Assembly (NCBI RefSeq): GCF_010692745.1
Contig: NZ_JAAHTB010000001.1
Location: 186,001-250,000, forward strand
Source of the DNA: Methylobacterium sp. BTF04
Lineage (GTDB): Bacteria; Pseudomonadota; Alphaproteobacteria; Rhizobiales; Beijerinckiaceae
Length of the DNA: 64,000 bases
Direction of reading: 5' to 3'
Both the position numbers and the translations under genes were made by a program. The notes below the pieces were generated by a model. The model searched no databases. It was not told the origin of the DNA and was given only the letters and a program-made list of their open reading frames with translations. Below, one piece after another: positions 34,641-45,107 of this stretch (its first letter is position 1; the number at the start of each line of letters is the position of its first letter).

Positions 34641-35765
34641 ATGTCCTCTGCCTCGCCCGTCTCCGCCCGTCCGGTACCCCGCCCCGGTGTCCTCGCCATC
34701 GAGGCCTACGTGCCCGGCAAGTCCGGCACGCCCGGCGCGCACAAGGTCCACAAACTGTCCTCGAACGAGACGCCTTTGGGCGCGAGCCCGAGGGCCGTCG
34801 CCGCATTGCAGGAGGCCGCCGCCCGGCTCGAACTCTACCCGGACGGCACCTCCGCGCGCCTGCGTGAGGCCATCGCCGCGCGCTACGGGCTCGACCCCGC
34901 CCGCATCGTCTGCGGCGCCGGCTCGGACGAGCTGCTGTCGTTCCTTGCCTACGCCTACCTAGGCGCGGGCGACGAGGGCATCTTCTGCGCGCACGGCTTC
35001 CTGGTCTACCGGATCGCGATCCTGGCGGCCGGCGGGACCCCCGTGTTGGTGCCCGAGCGCGACCTCACGGCCGATGTCGACGCGATGCTGGCCGCCGTCA
35101 CCCCGCGCACCCGGATCGTGTATCTGGCCAACCCCAACAACCCCACCGGCACCTACCTGCCGTTCGAGGAGGTGCGCCGCCTGCATTCCGGGCTGCCGCC
35201 CCATGTGCTTCTCGTCCTCGACGGCGCCTATGCCGAGTACGTGCGGACCAACGATTACAGCGCCGGCCTCGAACTCGTGCTCGACGCGCAGAACGTGGTG
35301 ATGACCCGGACCTTCTCGAAGATCCACGGCCTCGCCTCCCTGCGCATCGGCTGGATGGTGGCGCCGCCCGAGGTGGTGGATGCGGTCAACCGCATCCGCG
35401 GCCCGTTCAACCTGTCGGGGATCGGCATCGCCGCCGGGGCGGCGGCCATCGCCGACGAGGCGCATGTGGCCGCCGCCATCGCCCACAACACCGAATGGCT
35501 GTCCTGGCTCACGCAGGCGGTGACGCAGCTCGGGTTCACGGTGACGCCGAGCGTCGCCAACTTCCTGCTGATGCATTGCCCCGAAGGTCCGGGCCGCTCG
35601 GCGGCGGAGGCCGACGCGTTCCTGACCGCGCGCGGGATCATCGTCCGGCGGGTGTCGTCCTACGGTCTGCCCAACGCCCTCCGGGTCACCGTGGGCAGCG
35701 CGGAGGCGAACCGCGCCTTCGTCGACGCCCTCACCGCCTTCGTGAAGGGCGATGCGCGTGCCTGA
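34641..35765 (+). CDS. hisC: histidinol-phosphate aminotransferase / aromatic aminotransferase
   Basis: 374 aa PLP enzyme, fold type [20 protein letters not shown] at the N-terminus, [11 protein letters not shown], the catalytic Lys227 in [15 protein letters not shown] and the C-terminal Arg region NALRVTVGS mark HisC. Placed next to tyrC, it may work on aromatic amino acids rather than, or besides, histidinol phosphate, as its paralogues do. ATG 34641 chosen by the family start MSS...[13 protein letters not shown]. It overlaps tyrC by 14 bases, so the two are co-translated. Confidence 0.93.
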   Translation: MSSASPVSARPVPRPGVLAIEAYVPGKSGTPGAHKVHKLSSNETPLGASPRAVAALQEAAARLELYPDGTSARLREAIAARYGLDPARIVCGAGSDELLSFLAYAYLGAGDEGIFCAHGFLVYRIAILAAGGTPVLVPERDLTADVDAMLAAVTPRTRIVYLANPNNPTGTYLPFEEVRRLHSGLPPHVLLVLDGAYAEYVRTNDYSAGLELVLDAQNVVMTRTFSKIHGLASLRIGWMVAPPEVVDAVNRIRGPFNLSGIGIAAGAAAIADEAHVAAAIAHNTEWLSWLTQAVTQLGFTVTPSVANFLLMHCPEGPGRSAAEADAFLTARGIIVRRVSSYGLPNALRVTVGSAEANRAFVDALTAFVKGDARA

Positions 35766-36696
35766 GATCGACACCCTCGCCATCGTCGGCCTCGGGCTGA
35801 TCGGCTCGTCCATCGCCCGGGGCGCGCGACAATACGGGCTGGCGAAGTCCATCGTGGCGATCGACCGCGACCCGGCGGTGCTGGAGCGCGTGCGCGCCCT
35901 CGGCCTCGCCGACAGCGTCACCGATGCGGTGGCTGAGGGGGTGGCGAATGCGGATCTCGTCATCCTGTGCACGCCGGTGGGCGCGGTCGGCGCCGTCGCC
36001 GAGGCGATGGGTGGGGCGCTCAAGACCGGCGCCATCGTCTCCGATGTCGGCTCGGTGAAGGGCTCGGTGGTCGCGGCGGTGTCGCCCCACCTGCCCGAGG
36101 GCGTCGCCTTCGTGCCGGCCCACCCGGTGGCCGGGACCGAGTATTCCGGGCCCGATGCCGGGTTCTCGACCCTGTTCTCCGGACGCTGGTGCATCCTCAC
36201 CCCGCCCGAAGGGACGTCGCCCGAGGCGGTGGCGCGGGTGCAGGCGTTCTGGGAAGGGCTCGGTGCCATCGTCGAGTCGATGACGCCCGAGCACCACGAT
36301 CTCGTGCTCGCCATCACCAGCCACGTGCCCCACCTCATCGCCTACAACATCGTCGGCACCGCCGCCGATCTGGAGGAGGTCACCCAATCGGAGGTGATCA
36401 AGTTCTCGGCCGGTGGATTTCGCGACTTCACCCGCATCGCCGCCTCCGACCCGACCATGTGGCGCGACGTGTTCCTGACCAACAAGGACGCGGTGCTGGA
36501 GATGCTCGGGCGCTTCAACGAGGACCTGGCGGCGCTGGCCCGCGCGATCCGCTGGGGCGACGGCGACGCCCTCCACGAGCTCTTCACCCGCACCCGCACC
36601 ATCCGCCGGGGCATCGTCGCCCTGGGCCAGGAGACGGCGGAGCCCGATTTCGGACGCGGCCGCCCGAGTGGAACCCCGGTGTCGAAGCCGGACTGA
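35752..36696 (+). CDS. tyrC: prephenate/arogenate dehydrogenase
   Basis: 314 aa. The NAD(P) loop is [13 protein letters not shown], and [14 protein letters not shown] carries the catalytic His of TyrA-type dehydrogenases; the C-terminal dimer helices follow. It oxidatively decarboxylates prephenate or arogenate on the route to tyrosine. Overlaps hisC by 14 bases; together with the chorismate mutase upstream it completes a tyrosine branch. No ACT domain is present, so it may lack tyrosine feedback. Cyclohexadienyl specificity cannot be read. Confidence 0.94.
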   Translation: MRVPEIDTLAIVGLGLIGSSIARGARQYGLAKSIVAIDRDPAVLERVRALGLADSVTDAVAEGVANADLVILCTPVGAVGAVAEAMGGALKTGAIVSDVGSVKGSVVAAVSPHLPEGVAFVPAHPVAGTEYSGPDAGFSTLFSGRWCILTPPEGTSPEAVARVQAFWEGLGAIVESMTPEHHDLVLAITSHVPHLIAYNIVGTAADLEEVTQSEVIKFSAGGFRDFTRIAASDPTMWRDVFLTNKDAVLEMLGRFNEDLAALARAIRWGDGDALHELFTRTRTIRRGIVALGQETAEPDFGRGRPSGTPVSKPD

Positions 36697-36748
36697 CCTT
36701 TCGTCAGGTCACGCTGCCGGCCGCCGGGCTCGCCTGCGAGGCGCCCCG

Positions 36749-36786
36749 GACGACGAAGGGGAGCGGCAATCTCCGCTTCCGTCGTC
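36749..36786. terminator. possible bidirectional terminator after tyrC
   Basis: GACGACG and GAGCGG pair with CCGCTT and CGTCGTC in an imperfect hairpin in the gap between convergent tyrC and the DUF2125 gene. No clear T-tract follows, so strength is uncertain. Confidence 0.4.
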
Positions 36787-36792
36787 GGACGA

Positions 36793-37881
36793 TCAATACA
36801 GCGGCGGCACCCGGACGTTCGGGATCGGCAGAGGCCCCAGCATCAGACGTCCGTCCGCCAGGCGTAAGGGGGGCAGCGCCTTGAGCGGCACCTCGCCGGG
36901 CGCAGTAGCGTCGGGGGCGGCCTGGGCCCGGCGCCCGCCGCCGAGGAGCTGGCCGACGAGGTTGCCGATCAGCGCGCCGCGCTCTGCTCCGAAGCGCTGG
37001 CCCATGACCTGACCGACGAGCGCTTCGAGTCCGGCCGCCCGGATGTCGAGCTGGCCTTGCGGCCGGTGGGCCGCGTCGAGATCGATCTGCCCGTGGGCCT
37101 GGAGCCGGCGGTTGCCCTTGGCGAGCGACAGCAGCGCCACGTCGAGGCTGCCCCCGGCCTGGCGCCATTCGTCGAGTTCGCGCGCCACCGTGCCGGTGCG
37201 CAAGGTCGCGGCCTGATTGACGGTGGCATCCAGGGCGAGGTCCGCCGGGTCGGCATTGCCGAGGAAGGCGTCGGCCATGGGCACCGCGACCTGGGTCAGG
37301 CGCAGGCTGGTATCGACTGCGCCGTCCGTGGCGAAGCGTCCGGGCGTCGGGCGGGCGTGGAACTCGAGATGCTTGGCGGCGAAATCGAGCGGATCGGGAG
37401 CCGCGCCTAGGACCGTGCCCTTGATCGCCTCCACCACCAGCGACGCCCGCACGAAACCGTCGGAGGCGCCGTGGAAACTGCCTTCCAGCGCGGCCCAGTC
37501 CACGTCTCCGGTGAGGTCGCCCTGCTCCACGTGGAACGGGCCCTTGGCCTCCAGGATGCCCTGGCGCGGCTGGTAGACCTGAACCACCACGGTGATCGGC
37601 CCGAGGGTGAACCGACTGTCGGCACGCGCGAAGGCCAGCGCGGCGCAACGCAGCTCGATCCGGAACGGGAAGCCGGTGATCGTGCGGTCGGCGCAGGTCC
37701 AGGTCCGGCCGGCGGCCGCCTCGCTGGCCACCCACCCATCCATCTCGGAGGCCGCCTTGCCCCGGACCCAGAACCAGCCGGCGGACCAGGCCACCACCAC
37801 GATGGCCAGGAGGATGAAGGGGAGGAACAGGCCCGTGCGCGAGGGCCGCCGTCCGGGGGACGGGTCCGAAATCTGCGCCAT
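36793..37881 (-). CDS. DUF2125 domain-containing protein
   Basis: 362 aa. One N-terminal transmembrane helix (LFLPFILLAIVVVAWSAGWFWV) then a large periplasmic DUF2125 domain (GWVASEAAAGRTWTCADRTITGFPFRIELRC ... GRLMLGPLPIPNVRVPPLY), which in alphaproteobacteria often lies beside tyrC. The role is unknown; a lipid or envelope-assembly function has been guessed because the fold recalls AsmA-like repeats. Start at ATG 37881 rather than an upstream in-frame ATG, because the helix then follows at the right distance. Confidence 0.85.
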   Translation of the reverse strand: MAQISDPSPGRRPSRTGLFLPFILLAIVVVAWSAGWFWVRGKAASEMDGWVASEAAAGRTWTCADRTITGFPFRIELRCAALAFARADSRFTLGPITVVVQVYQPRQGILEAKGPFHVEQGDLTGDVDWAALEGSFHGASDGFVRASLVVEAIKGTVLGAAPDPLDFAAKHLEFHARPTPGRFATDGAVDTSLRLTQVAVPMADAFLGNADPADLALDATVNQAATLRTGTVARELDEWRQAGGSLDVALLSLAKGNRRLQAHGQIDLDAAHRPQGQLDIRAAGLEALVGQVMGQRFGAERGALIGNLVGQLLGGGRRAQAAPDATAPGEVPLKALPPLRLADGRLMLGPLPIPNVRVPPLY

Positions 37882-38102
37882 GCGCGTGCCGTTTCCTTGA
37901 GTCGTGTCCGGATCACCGGGGCGCGGTCTCGCCGACGCCGCGCCCGGGCGCAAGGCTTGTCAGGGTCTCCGCGGCGAAAGCATGGCGGTGGCCGGACCGT
38001 CGGGTGCATCGCCGCGAAACGCGGACCCCGCTTTTGGGGAAAAGCTGACGCAATTCCAACAGACGCGAGCAGCGGACCGGAGACGATGTCCTATGCGATG
38101 CC

Positions 38103-39317
38103 CTAGGAATCGGTCCTGACAAGCGGCGGTAGGCGCGACAGGTGGAGCGCGATGGCGAACGCCAAGCCGTAGAGGGTGGCGAAGAACACCACCACGCCGG
38201 TCCAGCCGGAATGGGCGAAGAACCAGCCCCCCGCCGTCCCGAGTACGGACGAGCCGAGATAGTAGAGGCACAGGTACACCGAGGAGGCCTGGGCCCGGTC
38301 GCGCAGCGCCCTGCGCCCGATCCAGCTGCTCGCCACCGAATGCGCCCCGAAGAAGCTCACGGTGACGAGGACGATGCCGGCGATGATGAGCACCAGATTG
38401 TCGGACAGGGTGAGGGTGACGCCGCCCAGTCCGAGCAGGATCGCGAGCCACAGCACCTTGCGCCGCCCGAGGCGACTGGCGATCTCGCCGGTCATCGCGG
38501 ACGAGATCGTGCCGAAGAGATAGACTACGAAGATCGCCCCGATGGCGGTCTGGCTCAGGTTGAACGGCGGATCGAGCAGGCGAAAGCCGATGTAGTTGTA
38601 GACGCTCACGAACCCGCCCATGAGCAGGAACGCCTCGGCGAACAGCCACGGCAGGCCTGGATCGCGGAAATGCTGGCCGAAGGTGCCGGGGACTTGCCGC
38701 CAGCGCATGCGGTTGGCGACGAAGCGTTGCGAGGGCGGCAGGGTGACCCAGAAGGCGACGGCCGCAAACAGCGCCAGCACGCCGATGGTGCCCAATCCCC
38801 AGCGCCACGAGGCATGGTCGGCGATGATGCCGGCGATGAGCCGGCCGACCATGCCGCCGAGCGCGTTGCCGCCGATCAGGAGCCCCATCGACAGGCCGAC
38901 GGCACGCCCGTGCATCTCCTCGCTGACATAGGCCATCGCCACCGCCGGCAGGCCGCTGGCGGCGAACCCGGTGAGCGCGCGCAGGGCCAGGAAACCGTGC
39001 CAGCTCGGCACCAGCACGGCGATCAGGGTGAGCAGCGCCGAGGCGAAGAGCGAGGCGACCATGACGGGCTTGCGGCCGATGACCTCGGAGAGCGGGCTCA
39101 CCACCAGGAGCGCCACCGCCAGGGTCGCGCAGGGCAGCGACAAGGCGAGGCTGCTCTCGGCGGGCGAGACGTCGAACGCATCGGCGAAGACCGGGAGCAA
39201 CGGCTGCACGCCGTAGAGCACGGCGAAGGTGGAAAACCCCGCCGCCGCCAGCGCCAGGGTGGTGCGACGGAAGATCGGCGTCCCGGCCTCGATCAACCGG
39301 TCGCTCGCCTCGTTCAT
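38103..39317 (-). CDS. MFS transporter, YnfM-like
   Basis: 404 aa, 12 predicted helices. The family motif SEVIGRKPVMVASLFASA occurs after helix 2 and the second half has the related EIASRLGRRKVLW. It resembles YnfM/inner-membrane drug or arabinose-polymer efflux proteins. Substrate unknown. Start at ATG 39317 fits the short cytoplasmic N-terminus. Same strand as the chemoreceptor gene upstream (219 bp, with a strong hairpin between), so probably a separate transcript. Confidence 0.87.
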   Translation of the reverse strand: MNEASDRLIEAGTPIFRRTTLALAAAGFSTFAVLYGVQPLLPVFADAFDVSPAESSLALSLPCATLAVALLVVSPLSEVIGRKPVMVASLFASALLTLIAVLVPSWHGFLALRALTGFAASGLPAVAMAYVSEEMHGRAVGLSMGLLIGGNALGGMVGRLIAGIIADHASWRWGLGTIGVLALFAAVAFWVTLPPSQRFVANRMRWRQVPGTFGQHFRDPGLPWLFAEAFLLMGGFVSVYNYIGFRLLDPPFNLSQTAIGAIFVVYLFGTISSAMTGEIASRLGRRKVLWLAILLGLGGVTLTLSDNLVLIIAGIVLVTVSFFGAHSVASSWIGRRALRDRAQASSVYLCLYYLGSSVLGTAGGWFFAHSGWTGVVVFFATLYGLAFAIALHLSRLPPLVRTDS

Positions 39318-39496
39318 GCCGGCTCCTGTGGGGGCGGCGCCCGGCGGAAGGATCGCGATCCTTGGCAAAGCACCGTCCCGAGACGGCCGCGGCGCGGTGA
39401 CGGCCGGTGGAAGGCGGCCCGGCTGCGGCCCGATGAGGGATGCGGCCGGTATACAGGCCCTGGCGTCAAGGCGAAATCGCCCGGCGCCGGTTCGGC

Positions 39497-39535
39497 AGAC
39501 ACACTGGGCGCGCCGTCATCGCGCCCAGTGTGTCT
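39497..39535 (-). terminator. strong hairpin after the chemoreceptor gene
   Basis: A perfect 16-bp inverted repeat, AGACACACTGGGCGCG at 39497-39512 and its complement at 39520-39535, with a 7-base loop, one base after the chemoreceptor stop. It lacks a T-tract but is the obvious end of that transcript. Confidence 0.7.
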
Positions 39536-39536
39536 C

Positions 39537-41201
39537 TCAGGCCGCCCGGACGGTGGCCAGGAAGCGTTTCACCTCGCCGTTGAGCTGTTCGGACTGGCGC
39601 GAGAGTTCGGAGGCCGAAGCCAGCACCTGCGTGGCCGCGGCGCCCGTCCCCTCGGCCGCATCGGCGACGCCGGCGATGTTTTGGGTCACCTCGCCGGTGC
39701 CGACGGCCGCCTGGGCGACGTTGCGGGCGATCTCCTGGGTCGCCGCGCCCTGCTCCTCCACCGCCGCCGCGATCGAGGTCGACACGCCGCTGATTTCCTG
39801 GATGCGCGTGGTGATGCCGTCGATCGCCGATACTGCTTCGCCTGTCGACCTCTGGATGTGACCGATCTGGGCTCCGATCTCCTCGGTGGCGCGGGCCGTC
39901 TGGTTGGCGAGCTCCTTCACCTCGGCGGCCACCACGGCGAAACCGCGGCCCGCCTCTCCGGCCCGCGCAGCCTCGATGGTCGCGTTGAGCGCCAGCAGGT
40001 TGGTCTGGGCCGCGATCGTCGAGATCATCGCCACCACGTCGCCGATCTTGATGACGGCATCGCTGAGGTTCTTGACGCGGTCAGCCGTCCGCTCCGATTC
40101 CGCCACGGCGAGCCGCGCGAGATGAGCCGATCCGTCGACTTGACGACCGATCTCCTGGACCGACGAGCCGAGCTCCTCGGCGGCGGCCGCGACGGTGCCG
40201 ACATTGGAGGCGGCCTCCTCGGCTGCCGCAGCCACGCTACTCGATTGGCTGGCGGTCTCGGTGGCGGTCCCGGCCATGCTTCGTGCCGTGGCCTGAAGCT
40301 CGGTGGCCGCAGCGCCCACCCGGCCGACGATGTGGCCCACAGCACCCTCGAATCCATCGGCCAGGGTCCGCATCGCCTGGGCGCGCTCGGCGGTGACGGC
40401 GAGGTCGCGGACAGTCTGGTTGGCGCGCGCGCCTTCCGCTTCGCGCAAGCTGTCCCGGAAGACGGCGAGCGTGCCGGCCATGGTGCCGATCTCGTTGCGG
40501 CTGTCGGCGTAAGGGATCGCCGCGCCGAGATCGCCACCCGCGATCGTCTGCATCGCCCCTGTGATTCGGCCGAGCGGCCGGATCACACCGAGGAGCACGA
40601 AGGCGATGCCGGCGAGGCCCATCAGGACGGTGCCGCCAAAGACCAGGGACGTCATCCACAGGGCGCTGGAAAAGATGTCGGCCGCCTTGGCGGTGGCGTC
40701 GTTCGCACCCGTATTGTTCAGGGCGACGTCCTTCTCGATGATCTCCAGCGCTGCGTTGAACTGCCCGCGGCTGCGATCGAAGATGGCGGCCATCCGGGAC
40801 TTGTCGCCGGAGGCGGCGATCAGCTCCTTCCGGGACCGGTCATAATCCGCAAGGTGCTGCACGGCCCCTGTCCAGAGCGCCTGCTCCTCGGGACTGCTGA
40901 TCAGCGGCACGTAGGTGGCAATGGCCGCCTCGAGGGCCTGGGCGCGGGCCGCTTCCACCGTCTTCAGTTCGGCCAGCGAATCGATGCCGACCATGTAGCG
41001 CGAATCGACGATCCGCAGCCGGGTGAGCGCGTATTTCACGTCGCCGAGGGCTCGGACGCTCGGGAGCCAGTTGGTGGCAATGTCGAGGGTGCTTCCGTTG
41101 ACCGATTTCAAGCTGGAGACGGCAAGCCATCCCTGCAGACCGAGACCGCCCATGAGGAGGCAGAGTAGCGTGATCAACGTCGATTTGAGAGAAAAGCGCA
41201 T
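39537..41201 (-). CDS. methyl-accepting chemotaxis protein
   Basis: 554 aa. First transmembrane helix at 7-30 ([20 protein letters not shown]), a four-helix-bundle periplasmic sensor region to about 185, second helix near 190-215 ([20 protein letters not shown]), HAMP domain ([21 protein letters not shown]) and a long signalling coil with the hairpin tip [33 protein letters not shown]. The protein binds an attractant or repellent and controls CheA. The alternative start upstream in frame at 41279 adds no sensible segment. A single gene with no che genes nearby. Confidence 0.93.
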   Translation of the reverse strand: MRFSLKSTLITLLCLLMGGLGLQGWLAVSSLKSVNGSTLDIATNWLPSVRALGDVKYALTRLRIVDSRYMVGIDSLAELKTVEAARAQALEAAIATYVPLISSPEEQALWTGAVQHLADYDRSRKELIAASGDKSRMAAIFDRSRGQFNAALEIIEKDVALNNTGANDATAKAADIFSSALWMTSLVFGGTVLMGLAGIAFVLLGVIRPLGRITGAMQTIAGGDLGAAIPYADSRNEIGTMAGTLAVFRDSLREAEGARANQTVRDLAVTAERAQAMRTLADGFEGAVGHIVGRVGAAATELQATARSMAGTATETASQSSSVAAAAEEAASNVGTVAAAAEELGSSVQEIGRQVDGSAHLARLAVAESERTADRVKNLSDAVIKIGDVVAMISTIAAQTNLLALNATIEAARAGEAGRGFAVVAAEVKELANQTARATEEIGAQIGHIQRSTGEAVSAIDGITTRIQEISGVSTSIAAAVEEQGAATQEIARNVAQAAVGTGEVTQNIAGVADAAEGTGAAATQVLASASELSRQSEQLNGEVKRFLATVRAA

Positions 41202-41586
41202 GTCGTGATCCGTGCGACGTAGCCATACGCCTGGCCCGCGCGACGCAGGTAGGCGACCGTCACCGGAGATTGGATGCAATAACTTATGATCCCGTTACGC
41301 ATTGCGCTTTCGGGTATAGCCGCCACACTAATTAGTATATTCGTACGCTTTCGTTCTTTCGAACTTCATCGCCGGCCGGTGTCTCGACGGTCAGGTCTTG
41401 ACCGGTCTTGGAAACGACCCGTCCCGCAGGACGTCGCGTCGAGCGAGCAGCGGTGTCGATGCGCCCCTCTGCCGGACGCGACATGGCTTATTCCGCTGCC
41501 CAGCGGATTTCGCAGGACTGAACTTGGGGCGACTCCGCCGGGGCGTTGGCATCGGCGCCACGCCGACGCCCCGGAGCCGATCGGGT
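41202..41586. other. intergenic region with AT-rich patch and hairpin
   Basis: About 385 bases between the OmpA end and the chemoreceptor start. An AT-rich patch at 41300-41350 probably contains the chemoreceptor promoter. A 9-bp hairpin CCGGGGCGT/ACGCCCCGG at 41538-41574, 13 bases after the OmpA gene ends, may end that transcript. An open frame from 41286 looks spurious. Confidence 0.5.
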
Positions 41587-43824
41587 CTATCGCGGCGGCG
41601 GAGCCGCCTGTCCCTGCTGCTGGATCAGCGGGGTGATGCGGCGTACGGTCACACGCCGATTTTCCCGCGATGCGCTCTGAGTGTTCACCTTCAGATACTG
41701 CTCACCATACCCCTGAGTCGTCAGGTTCTCCGGCGGCACCTGGAAGTTCTGCGTCAGGACCGTTGCCACCGACTGGGCACGCCGGTCCGACAGCGACAGG
41801 TTGTCGACATCGGTACCCACCGCGTCGGTATAGCCCTCGATGAGGAAAACCTCCTGCGGGTTGGCGTGGATCGCCTGATTCATCGCGGCAGCGATGGTGG
41901 ACAGGCGGGCGGCCTGATCCGGCGTCACCGTGAACGAGCCGGTCTCGAACGTGATGGTGTCGATGTCGACGCTGCGCATCCGGGCGCGCAACTGCGGGCT
42001 GTAGCGCACCTGATCCAGCGTATAGCGCCGGTCCACCGCCACCACCGGCGGCGCCGATAGCGCCTCGTAGACGGCCCGCTCGTCGGCACCGTTGTAATCC
42101 ACCACGTAGCGCTCGCGCGGGATGCGGATGTCGGGCGGCGGCAGATCGACCACGTCGTCGTAGATCGGCCGGCGCGGCCCGCTGAAGCTGTTGTCGATGA
42201 TCACCACCTCGCGGCCATCGCGGAAGCGACGGGAGCGGCGCACGAGCCGGCCGTCATCGTCCACGATGGTAACGATCTGCTCGCCACCCGGCCGGTCGAG
42301 ATAGGTGATGGTGTCGCCGCCGCGGCGCTCGCTCCGATAGGCGCCCCGGTCGAGGTCGCGGAACCGCTCGTTCTCGTCGTGCCGGATGAAATAGGTGTCG
42401 CGGTCGCGCACGATGATGCGGCCCGGCTCGCGGATGTAAGTCCGGCCGCCTTCCGAGAACTCGCGCCGGTCGCGCCGGACCTGATCGTAGCTGCTCACGT
42501 CGTCGGTATCGCGAAACCCGCCCGGGACGTAGCCGGGCCGGCCAGGCGCGTTGAAGCCCTCACGCGGACCGCCGCGCTCGAAGGCGTCGCGGCGGTCGCG
42601 GTCCTCGCGGCGGTCGTCGCCACTGCGCCGGTCGAAATCGCCGGGCCGGTCGGGGGGGCCGGACCGGTCGTCGCCACGTCGGCCATCGCCACGAGGACCG
42701 TCGTCGCGGCCCCCGGGAAGACCGGGGCGGTCGGGCTGAAGACCCGGCTGTCCGGTACCGGGAACACCGGGAGGCGTCGGGACCAGACCAGGACGTCCGT
42801 CGACCGGCCTGCCGTCACCGGGCCTGCCGTCCGGACGACGGCCGTCGCGATCGGCACCGGGCGGTCCGTCGCGGCCATCGGGTCCCTGGGCGCCGGGCGG
42901 GGTGAAGGGGCGGCCGGGGACGCCCGGGCGGGCGTTCGGCGGCGTCGCCGGCGCAACCTGTCCATTCGGACCGGGTGCGGCCTGGCCGGGCACTGCTTGC
43001 GCGGGTGCGGGTTGGCCGGGTGCCGTTTGCGGCTGGCCGGGCGGTATCGGCCGGTTGGGTTGCGCCGGACCGGGCACGGGCGGGATCGGAGGCGTCGGTG
43101 TAGTGGGCGGGGGCGGCGGTGCCTGCCGCTGTGCCGGCGCGGCATCGGCCGGCCGGCGGCCGGGCTCGGGTGTCACCGCGCGTTCGGGGCTACGCTCGGC
43201 CGGCGCTTCGGCTCCCGGCCCACGACGACCCGGCTCGGGTGACCGACCCGGAGCGGGATCGGGCGCGCGATCACGGGCTGCGGGCGGTGCGGCACGCTCG
43301 GCCGGGGCTCGCTCCTGACGCTGGATCTCCTGACGCTGCGGATCGGGGCGCGGTGCCTCCTGCCGCTGGACCGGACGCTCGGCGGGTGGGCGCTCTTCGC
43401 GCGGCTCCTGGCGGGGAGTCGGACGTTCCTGGCGCGGCTCCGGCCGTTCCTGGCGCGGCTGCGGCGGTTGCGGCCGCTCCTGACGGGGCTCCGGGCGTTC
43501 CTGTCGGGGTTCGGGCCGCTCTTGGCGGGGTTCGGGTCGCTCGCGGGGAGCAGGAGGCGCCGCGCGCTCGGCTGGAGGGCCGCGCTCAGGCCGTGGCTGT
43601 GCGCCGGGGGGTGGACCACCGCGCGGCTCCCCACCGGCACCGCCCCGAGGGCCTTCACCGCCTCGAGGTCCTTCACCACCCCGTGGGCCCTCTCCGCCCG
43701 GACCGCCTTGCGCCACCTGGACTTCGCTTGCCGTCTCGAATCCCGGCCGTGCCGACGACGGTCCCGAGAGGACCAAGGCCGGCAGGATCGTGCCGGTCAG
43801 GAGGAGCAGGCGGGACGTCCGCAT
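41587..43824 (-). CDS. OmpA-family protein with long Pro/Arg/Gly-rich repeats
   Basis: 745 aa. Signal peptide 1-26 (LLLLTGTILPALVLSG). Residues about 35-430 are low complexity, with three copies of GEGPRGG, several copies of ERPEPRQ, and later Pro-Gly-rich stretches. The C-terminal 130 residues are an OmpA/MotB domain that binds peptidoglycan: ITFETGSFTVTPDQAARL and EGYTDAVGTDVDNLSLSDRRAQSV, then TTQGYGEQYL. It is likely anchored in the wall or outer membrane with a long flexible arm. ATG 43824 is chosen over a GTG at 43833. Single gene, downstream hairpin noted. Confidence 0.88.
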   Translation of the reverse strand: MRTSRLLLLTGTILPALVLSGPSSARPGFETASEVQVAQGGPGGEGPRGGEGPRGGEGPRGGAGGEPRGGPPPGAQPRPERGPPAERAAPPAPRERPEPRQERPEPRQERPEPRQERPQPPQPRQERPEPRQERPTPRQEPREERPPAERPVQRQEAPRPDPQRQEIQRQERAPAERAAPPAARDRAPDPAPGRSPEPGRRGPGAEAPAERSPERAVTPEPGRRPADAAPAQRQAPPPPPTTPTPPIPPVPGPAQPNRPIPPGQPQTAPGQPAPAQAVPGQAAPGPNGQVAPATPPNARPGVPGRPFTPPGAQGPDGRDGPPGADRDGRRPDGRPGDGRPVDGRPGLVPTPPGVPGTGQPGLQPDRPGLPGGRDDGPRGDGRRGDDRSGPPDRPGDFDRRSGDDRREDRDRRDAFERGGPREGFNAPGRPGYVPGGFRDTDDVSSYDQVRRDRREFSEGGRTYIREPGRIIVRDRDTYFIRHDENERFRDLDRGAYRSERRGGDTITYLDRPGGEQIVTIVDDDGRLVRRSRRFRDGREVVIIDNSFSGPRRPIYDDVVDLPPPDIRIPRERYVVDYNGADERAVYEALSAPPVVAVDRRYTLDQVRYSPQLRARMRSVDIDTITFETGSFTVTPDQAARLSTIAAAMNQAIHANPQEVFLIEGYTDAVGTDVDNLSLSDRRAQSVATVLTQNFQVPPENLTTQGYGEQYLKVNTQSASRENRRVTVRRITPLIQQQGQAAPPPR
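43408..43542. repeat. tandem repeat coding for ERPEPRQ-like heptads
   Basis: Imperfect tandem 21-bp units within the OmpA-family gene encode variants of E-R-P-E-P-R-Q. Copies differ in a few bases, so this is a diverged coding repeat. Confidence 0.75.
43636..43707. repeat. tandem repeat coding for GEGPRGG
   Basis: Three near-identical 21-bp units in the OmpA-family gene encode GEGPRGG, followed by diverged GG(x) copies. They lie right after the signal peptide region. Confidence 0.75.
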
Positions 43825-43930
43825 AGGGGGCACTCACGGTGGTTGATGAGGCCTTCGGAACAGGATGCGGGCGATATGGTTCCCGTTTTGGTGCGCTTTG
43901 GCGGAGGGATGTCCGGGCGCCCGACGTGGC

Positions 43931-44941
43931 TCAGGGCGTCACGGCCCGCCCCGGAACCACGAAAAGATTGGGTGCGATGATCCGGATCGGCTGGCGCTCC
44001 TCGGTGGCCGTCAGGGCCGGAGCGGGATCGAGGGCGGGCTCGGCCACGGCCCCGGTCTCGGTGGTGACGAGACCGGTCCGGGTGGCGGCATCGGCGGCCA
44101 GGACGGCGGCGGTCTTGTCGGCGCGGCCCACCAGGGTGAGCCGGACCTTGGGGCGCGACAGCGCCTCGGCCTGCATCGGCGTCACGAAGATATCGCCCCT
44201 GTGGCGCACCATCATGCTCTCGGCCTTCACCAGCGACTGGGCCCAGCTCTGGCCCTCGCGCTTGCACGAGCAGTTCGGGGTGAAGCTCGTGCGGAACTTG
44301 AAGGCGTTGGCGAGGGAGACGTAGGCTTTGGAGCCCTTGAGGGTGGCGGCGTGCTTCAGGGCCTCGTCGCCGTAGGGCATCGAATAGGCGCTCGCCTCCG
44401 CGCCGGGGCACAGGGCCTGGCACAGCTCGTCGGCGCCCTCGCGCCCGTCCGGGAGGTTCGACATCGGGAAATAGGCCCCGTCGCAGGTGCGCACGCAGAC
44501 CACCTGAGCCCCGCCGCGCGCGCGCGGCTCGCCGATCACACCGTCGAGGACGCGCGAAGCCGTCCGGTCCTGGACGCAGGCTCCGGCAACCGCCTCTGTG
44601 AGCTGGCGCCGACGGGCTGCCGTCACCTCACCGTTCTCGGCCCCGTAACCGGCATTGAGCGCGCGGATGCGCTGCTCCACCGCGCCGCATTGGGGGGGAC
44701 GCGAATCGAAGAACAGGAACCGGCCGCCCTCGCAGCTAAGGGTGCGGTAATACGCGTTGAGGCGCCCGATCTCGTTCTGGAGCGCGCGCGCCGTGCTGGC
44801 CCCGTCGCTCAGGCCCGCGAGTTCCGAGCGGTAGCGCAGGCACGTGGCGGATTGCGTCTGCGCCTGCACCGTCCCGACGGACAGGAGAAGGCCGGCGAGA
44901 GCTCCGACGAACGTGCGGATCAGGGGGGAGATCAGCGGCAT
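43931..44941 (-). CDS. DUF2865 secreted protein
   Basis: About 336 aa. Signal peptide (TFVGALAGLLLSVGTVQAQ), a region with ALQNEIGRLNAYYRTLSCEGGRF, and the DUF2865 core CVRTCDGAYFPMSNLPDG with several cysteines in pairs (CQALC, CSCKREGQ). The family occurs in Rhizobiales and has no known role; cysteine pairs suggest a disulfide-rich periplasmic protein. The ATG at 44941 gives a proper signal peptide; an upstream in-frame ATG at 44977 is possible. Lies 106 bp upstream of the OmpA-family gene on the same strand, so it may lead it. Confidence 0.85.
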   Translation of the reverse strand: MPLISPLIRTFVGALAGLLLSVGTVQAQTQSATCLRYRSELAGLSDGASTARALQNEIGRLNAYYRTLSCEGGRFLFFDSRPPQCGAVEQRIRALNAGYGAENGEVTAARRRQLTEAVAGACVQDRTASRVLDGVIGEPRARGGAQVVCVRTCDGAYFPMSNLPDGREGADELCQALCPGAEASAYSMPYGDEALKHAATLKGSKAYVSLANAFKFRTSFTPNCSCKREGQSWAQSLVKAESMMVRHRGDIFVTPMQAEALSRPKVRLTLVGRADKTAAVLAADAATRTGLVTTETGAVAEPALDPAPALTATEERQPIRIIAPNLFVVPGRAVTP

Positions 44942-45107
44942 GGCCTGACAGCAGCGGGTGGAGGGGTCGTCGCGCATCGTGTGTGGTCCCGCGGGAAATC
45001 CTGCGAGACGCCGCGACGCAGCGAAGCAATTCATTTTCTACTCGCCCTCGTCGCGCAGCGACAGCCATCCCACATGCGCCCGGGCAACTCTCAAGGGTAA
45101 TGATGCG

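Noticed and set aside
38142..41168. Long plus-strand open frame of about 1000 codons
   Set aside because: It is antisense to the MFS and chemoreceptor genes, which have strong family motifs; its composition is typical of a shadow frame.
41286..41636. Plus-strand open frame between chemoreceptor and OmpA genes
   Set aside because: Codon pattern and Arg/Pro/Ser-rich product look random, it overlaps the OmpA 3' end, and no ribosome site is seen.
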